This document shows, piece by piece, positions 8,505 through 9,930 of a stretch of 9,930 bases of DNA. The first letter of the stretch is position 1. Every line of letters starts with the position of its first letter. Both the position numbers and the translations under genes were made by a program. Source of the stretch: Bacteroidota bacterium (GTDB taxonomy: Bacteria > Bacteroidota > Ignavibacteria > UBA10030 > UBA8401); assembly GCA_023229405.1 (NCBI GenBank), contig JALNZH010000118.1, forward strand, positions 1-9,930, written 5' to 3'. The notes under the pieces were generated by a model. That model saw only the letters and a list, made by a program, of their open reading frames with translations, was not told where the DNA came from and made no database searches.

Positions 8505-8540
8505 TATCCCCCTCCTAGAGGGGGATAAAGGGGGAGGGTG
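8505..8540. repeat. Left terminal inverted repeat with internal hairpin
   Basis: TATCCCCCTC (8505-8514) and GAGGGGGATA (8518-8527) are a perfect 10-bp inverted repeat with loop CTA. They are followed by AAGGGGGAGGGTG (8528-8540). The whole unit matches the reverse complement of 8943-8976, apart from the loop, a 2-nt length difference and a few substitutions. Confidence 0.88.
8533..8537 (+). promoter_or_regulatory. Ribosome binding site within the left terminal repeat
   Basis: GGAGG, 5 nt before the TTG at 8543, is the best Shine-Dalgarno match in the window and is built from the conserved GGGGGAGG tail of the left terminal repeat. It supports TTG 8543 as the nuclease start; no in-frame ATG or GTG is available closer to it. 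Confidence 0.6.
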
Positions 8541-8811
8541 ACTTGAAACAAGAAAAAGCAGACAAAGAAAATCACTACGGTTATAACAAGCAGCTTCAAC
8601 CATTTGCACGTGCTAATCGAAATGCAATGACCAAAGCAGAAGCATGCTTATGGAAATTTGTCCTTCGTGCAGGAATGATGAAAGGGTATGGATTTCGCCG
8701 ACAGCGTCCCGTGTTGAGATTTATCGCAGACTTTATGTGTAAGGAATTGTTTCTTGTGATTGAAGTTGATGGAATTACACACCAATTTGAAGAAACGATA
8801 AAAAAAGATAA

Positions 8812-8818
8812 AAAAAAC
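8812..8818 (+). other. Candidate -1 slippery heptamer A AAA AAC
   Basis: In the zero frame of the nuclease the codons are AAA (8813-8815) and AAC (8816-8818). These form a canonical X XXY YYZ heptamer with A8812. A -1 slip places the ribosome on CAA 8818, exactly where the missing C-terminal half is in frame. The full A8 run would equally favour polymerase slippage. I see no strong hairpin just downstream, and no Shine-Dalgarno-like stimulator close upstream. Confidence 0.4.
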
Positions 8819-8942
8819 AACAGGAACTTGAAGATGCAGGTTTTACCGTAATTAGATTTACGGATGATGAAGTATTAAAGAATATTGAAAGTGTTCGGCA
8901 ACAAATTTTACTTGCGGTTGATACTGCCGAACAAAAAAAATG

Positions 8943-8976
8943 CATCCTCCCCCATACCCCCTCAAAGAGGGGGATA
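8943..8976. repeat. Right terminal inverted repeat with internal hairpin
   Basis: CCCCCTC (8957-8963) and GAGGGGG (8967-8973) pair around loop AAA. CATCCTCCCCC (8943-8953) precedes and ATA (8974-8976) follows. Read on the - strand it begins TATCCCCCTC and ends GGGGGAGGATG, matching the left end at 8505-8540. On the + strand it is also translated in the shifted nuclease frame. Confidence 0.87.
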
Positions 8977-9022
8977 AGTGATTCAAAAAAATGACAATTC
9001 TGGTTAGAACGATAGGTAGATA

Positions 9023-9910
9023 ATGACTACAACTTCCCGCACAGCAGCTGCGTGGTTATTTCTTTCCCCGGCAATGGCAGCTATTGCAATTTTCTTTGTT
9101 GTTCCGGTGCTGAGCGCGCTCATTATGAGTTTTACCGATTTCGATATCTACGCGCTTGGCAATTTGAATACTGTCCGCTTTATGGGATTCAAAAATTATA
9201 TTCGAATATTTGAAACGCCGTTGTTCTGGACTGCGATGAAAAATACTTTTTATTTTGTTATTGTCGGTGCGCCCCTTTCGGTGTTTGTTTCCCTCAGTGC
9301 GGCCTTGATGGTCAATTCAAAATTAGCAAAGTTCAAACCATTTTATCGAACAGTGTATTTCCTTCCGGTTGTCACAAGTCTTGTCGCGGTTGCTATTGTG
9401 TGGCGTTATCTCTTTCATCCTGCACACGGTTTATTAAATTATGCGCTCGGAAATTTATTTGGCATCGCTCCGATCGACTGGCTCGGCAATCCCGATCTTG
9501 CCATGCCTGCGATTATCTTAATGGCTGTATGGAAAGGTTTTGGTTACAACATGCTCATCTTTATCGCCGGTCTGCAAAATATTCCCGAAGAATTATATGA
9601 AGCATCGCATATGGACGGTGCGGGTGGATGGAGACAATTTATGGATATTACGGTTCCAATGTTGGCACCAACATCAGTCTTTGTTGTAATGATAACGATC
9701 ATCGGCTACTTTCAATTATTTGCCGAGCCGTATGTTATGACCGAAGGCGGTCCGATGAATGCAACAACAAGTATTGTGCTTATGATGTATGATCAAGGAT
9801 TTCGTTGGTGGAATATGGGATACGCCGCGGCAATTGCATTTGTATTGTTTGCGGTGATCCTTGTATTCTCGATCATTCAAATGCTTATCCAACGGAGAAT
9901 GCAATCATGA
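9023..9910 (+). CDS. Sugar ABC transporter permease, MalF/UgpA type
   Basis: Integral inner-membrane subunit of a carbohydrate ABC importer (binding-protein-dependent transport family, CUT1-like). The 295 aa contain about six membrane helices, at roughly 10-32, 74-98, 112-132, 160-180, 212-235 and 262-287. The cytoplasmic EAA loop that docks the ATPase is clear: EELYEASHMDGAGGW with E193-A194-S195 and G199, followed by ITVPML. The first helix motif FLSPAMAAIAIFFVVPV and the TEGGPMNATTS segment are typical of this subfamily, with no long N-terminal extension of the E. coli MalF kind. An AGGTAG-like weak Shine-Dalgarno (9014-9019) precedes ATG 9023. Its stop overlaps the next ATG (ATGA), the usual coupling of the two permeases. 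Its binding-protein gene lies upstream beyond the nuclease element. No ATPase gene is in view; such systems often share one encoded elsewhere. Confidence 0.94.
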   Translation: MTTTSRTAAAWLFLSPAMAAIAIFFVVPVLSALIMSFTDFDIYALGNLNTVRFMGFKNYIRIFETPLFWTAMKNTFYFVIVGAPLSVFVSLSAALMVNSKLAKFKPFYRTVYFLPVVTSLVAVAIVWRYLFHPAHGLLNYALGNLFGIAPIDWLGNPDLAMPAIILMAVWKGFGYNMLIFIAGLQNIPEELYEASHMDGAGGWRQFMDITVPMLAPTSVFVVMITIIGYFQLFAEPYVMTEGGPMNATTSIVLMMYDQGFRWWNMGYAAAIAFVLFAVILVFSIIQMLIQRRMQS

Positions 9911-9930
9911 ATCATCGAATGTCATCCGTT
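9907..9930 (+). CDS. Start of second ABC permease, presumed MalG/UgpE type (3' partial)
   Basis: ATG at 9907 overlaps the upstream TGA by an ATGA junction and stays open for 8 codons (MNHRMSSV) to the window end. The identity is inferred only from position, since the second sugar permease normally follows the first with just this overlap. The visible residues do not identify it. Confidence 0.55.

Larger units (their letters stand above)
8505..8976. mobile_element. Compact element: DUF559 nuclease gene between hairpin terminal inverted repeats
   Basis: About 472 bp bounded by two inverted copies of a 34-36 bp sequence. Both ends start TATCCCCCTC (reading inward), have a 3-nt loop, then GAGGGGG, and after 3-5 variable bases GGGGGAGG followed by RTG. 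Each end alone can fold into a C5/G5 hairpin, and the two ends are reverse complements of each other. The only gene inside is the DUF559-type nuclease, whose frame runs out through the right end. There is no transposase and no clear target-site duplication (left flank ...CAGTCTTGC, right flank AGTGATTC...). The remainder of the 8461-9022 gap holds only a short AT-rich stretch with an ACCTT/AAGGT mini-palindrome (8484-8494) and the permease leader. Mobility is inferred from the layout: it sits between two genes of one transporter that are normally adjacent. Confidence 0.6.
8543..8994 (+). pseudogene. DUF559 / Vsr-like endonuclease domain protein, -1 frameshift at A8 run
   Basis: Small PD-(D/E)XK-fold nuclease-like protein of the DUF559 family, related to very-short-patch repair (Vsr) endonucleases; cellular role unknown. 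The uninterrupted frame (8543-8851, 102 aa) carries the family start: LQPFARANRNAMTKAEACLW with E33, GFRRQRP (50-56), D63 in FIADF, then VIEVDG (E74, D76) and H80. It then loses the family and stops. The missing C-terminal part, ELEDAGFTVIRFTDDEVLKNI, continues at once in the -1 frame from CAA 8818 to a TGA at 8992-8994. A joined product would be 150 aa, normal for the family, with its last residues encoded by the right terminal repeat. The break lies at eight A's (8810-8817). It may be a true mutation, a homopolymer read error, or recoding. Start TTG at 8543 with a good GGAGG. The family call is strong; whether it is functional is open. Confidence 0.8.

Noticed and set aside
8505..8527. Intrinsic terminator for the binding-protein gene
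   Set aside because: The stem is strong but is followed by AAGGGGG rather than a T tract. The same sequence recurs inverted at the other end of the element.
8505..8976. CRISPR array or toxin-antitoxin pair
   Set aside because: Only two copies of the repeat exist, they are inverted and a gene lies between them. No second small gene partner is present.
8496..8985. Target-site duplication around the nuclease element
   Set aside because: Flanks CAGTCTTGC and AGTGATTC share no convincing direct repeat, so insertion by a classic DDE transposase is not supported.

Overview
The window looks like part of a carbohydrate-utilisation locus from a Gram-negative bacterium, probably of the Bacteroidota/Ignavibacteria/Marinimicrobia side of the FCB group. 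This placement is inferred from protein style, weak Shine-Dalgarno signals, a periplasmic BglX-type enzyme and a lipoprotein binding protein. It is not proven by any marker gene. All supported genes are on the + strand. In order they are: a 5'-truncated glycosidase (1-1884), a GH2 family glycosidase (about 1895-4543), a secreted GH3 beta-glucosidase of the BglX type (4833-7076), a sugar ABC transporter binding lipoprotein (7177-8460), a small DUF559 (Vsr/PD-(D/E)XK-like) nuclease gene with a frameshift (8543-8994), an ABC permease of MalF/UgpA type (9023-9910), and the first 8 codons of what should be the partner permease (9907-9930).

A likely working model is that the GH3 enzyme trims oligosaccharides in the periplasm. 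The lipoprotein would capture the product and pass it to the two-permease importer, whose ATPase is not in the window. The GH2 and the truncated (alpha/alpha)6-type enzyme would remove further sugars. No signal peptide is visible on the GH2, so it may act in the cytoplasm. The substrate cannot be told from sequence alone; a plant or algal beta-linked polysaccharide is a reasonable guess. The two leading glycosidases both carry a flavodoxin-like, glutamine-amidotransferase-like accessory domain, in different positions.

The most unusual part is the DNA between the genes. Each of the three real gaps holds a different palindromic repeat. The 4544-4832 gap has a nested, possibly four-way-junction repeat of the CATTCTGAGCG/GAAGAATC type. 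The 7077-7170 gap is closed by a perfect 10-bp inverted repeat around several CGGAT boxes. The 8461-9022 gap holds a compact element in which a DUF559 nuclease gene sits between 34-36 bp terminal inverted repeats, each of which is itself a C5/G5 hairpin. The left terminal repeat supplies the nuclease's ribosome binding site, and the right one is read as its C-terminal codons. The nuclease reading frame changes by -1 exactly at an in-frame A AAA AAC heptamer. This element separates the binding-protein gene from its permease genes and is the best candidate for an under-described mobile or repeat-maintenance system.
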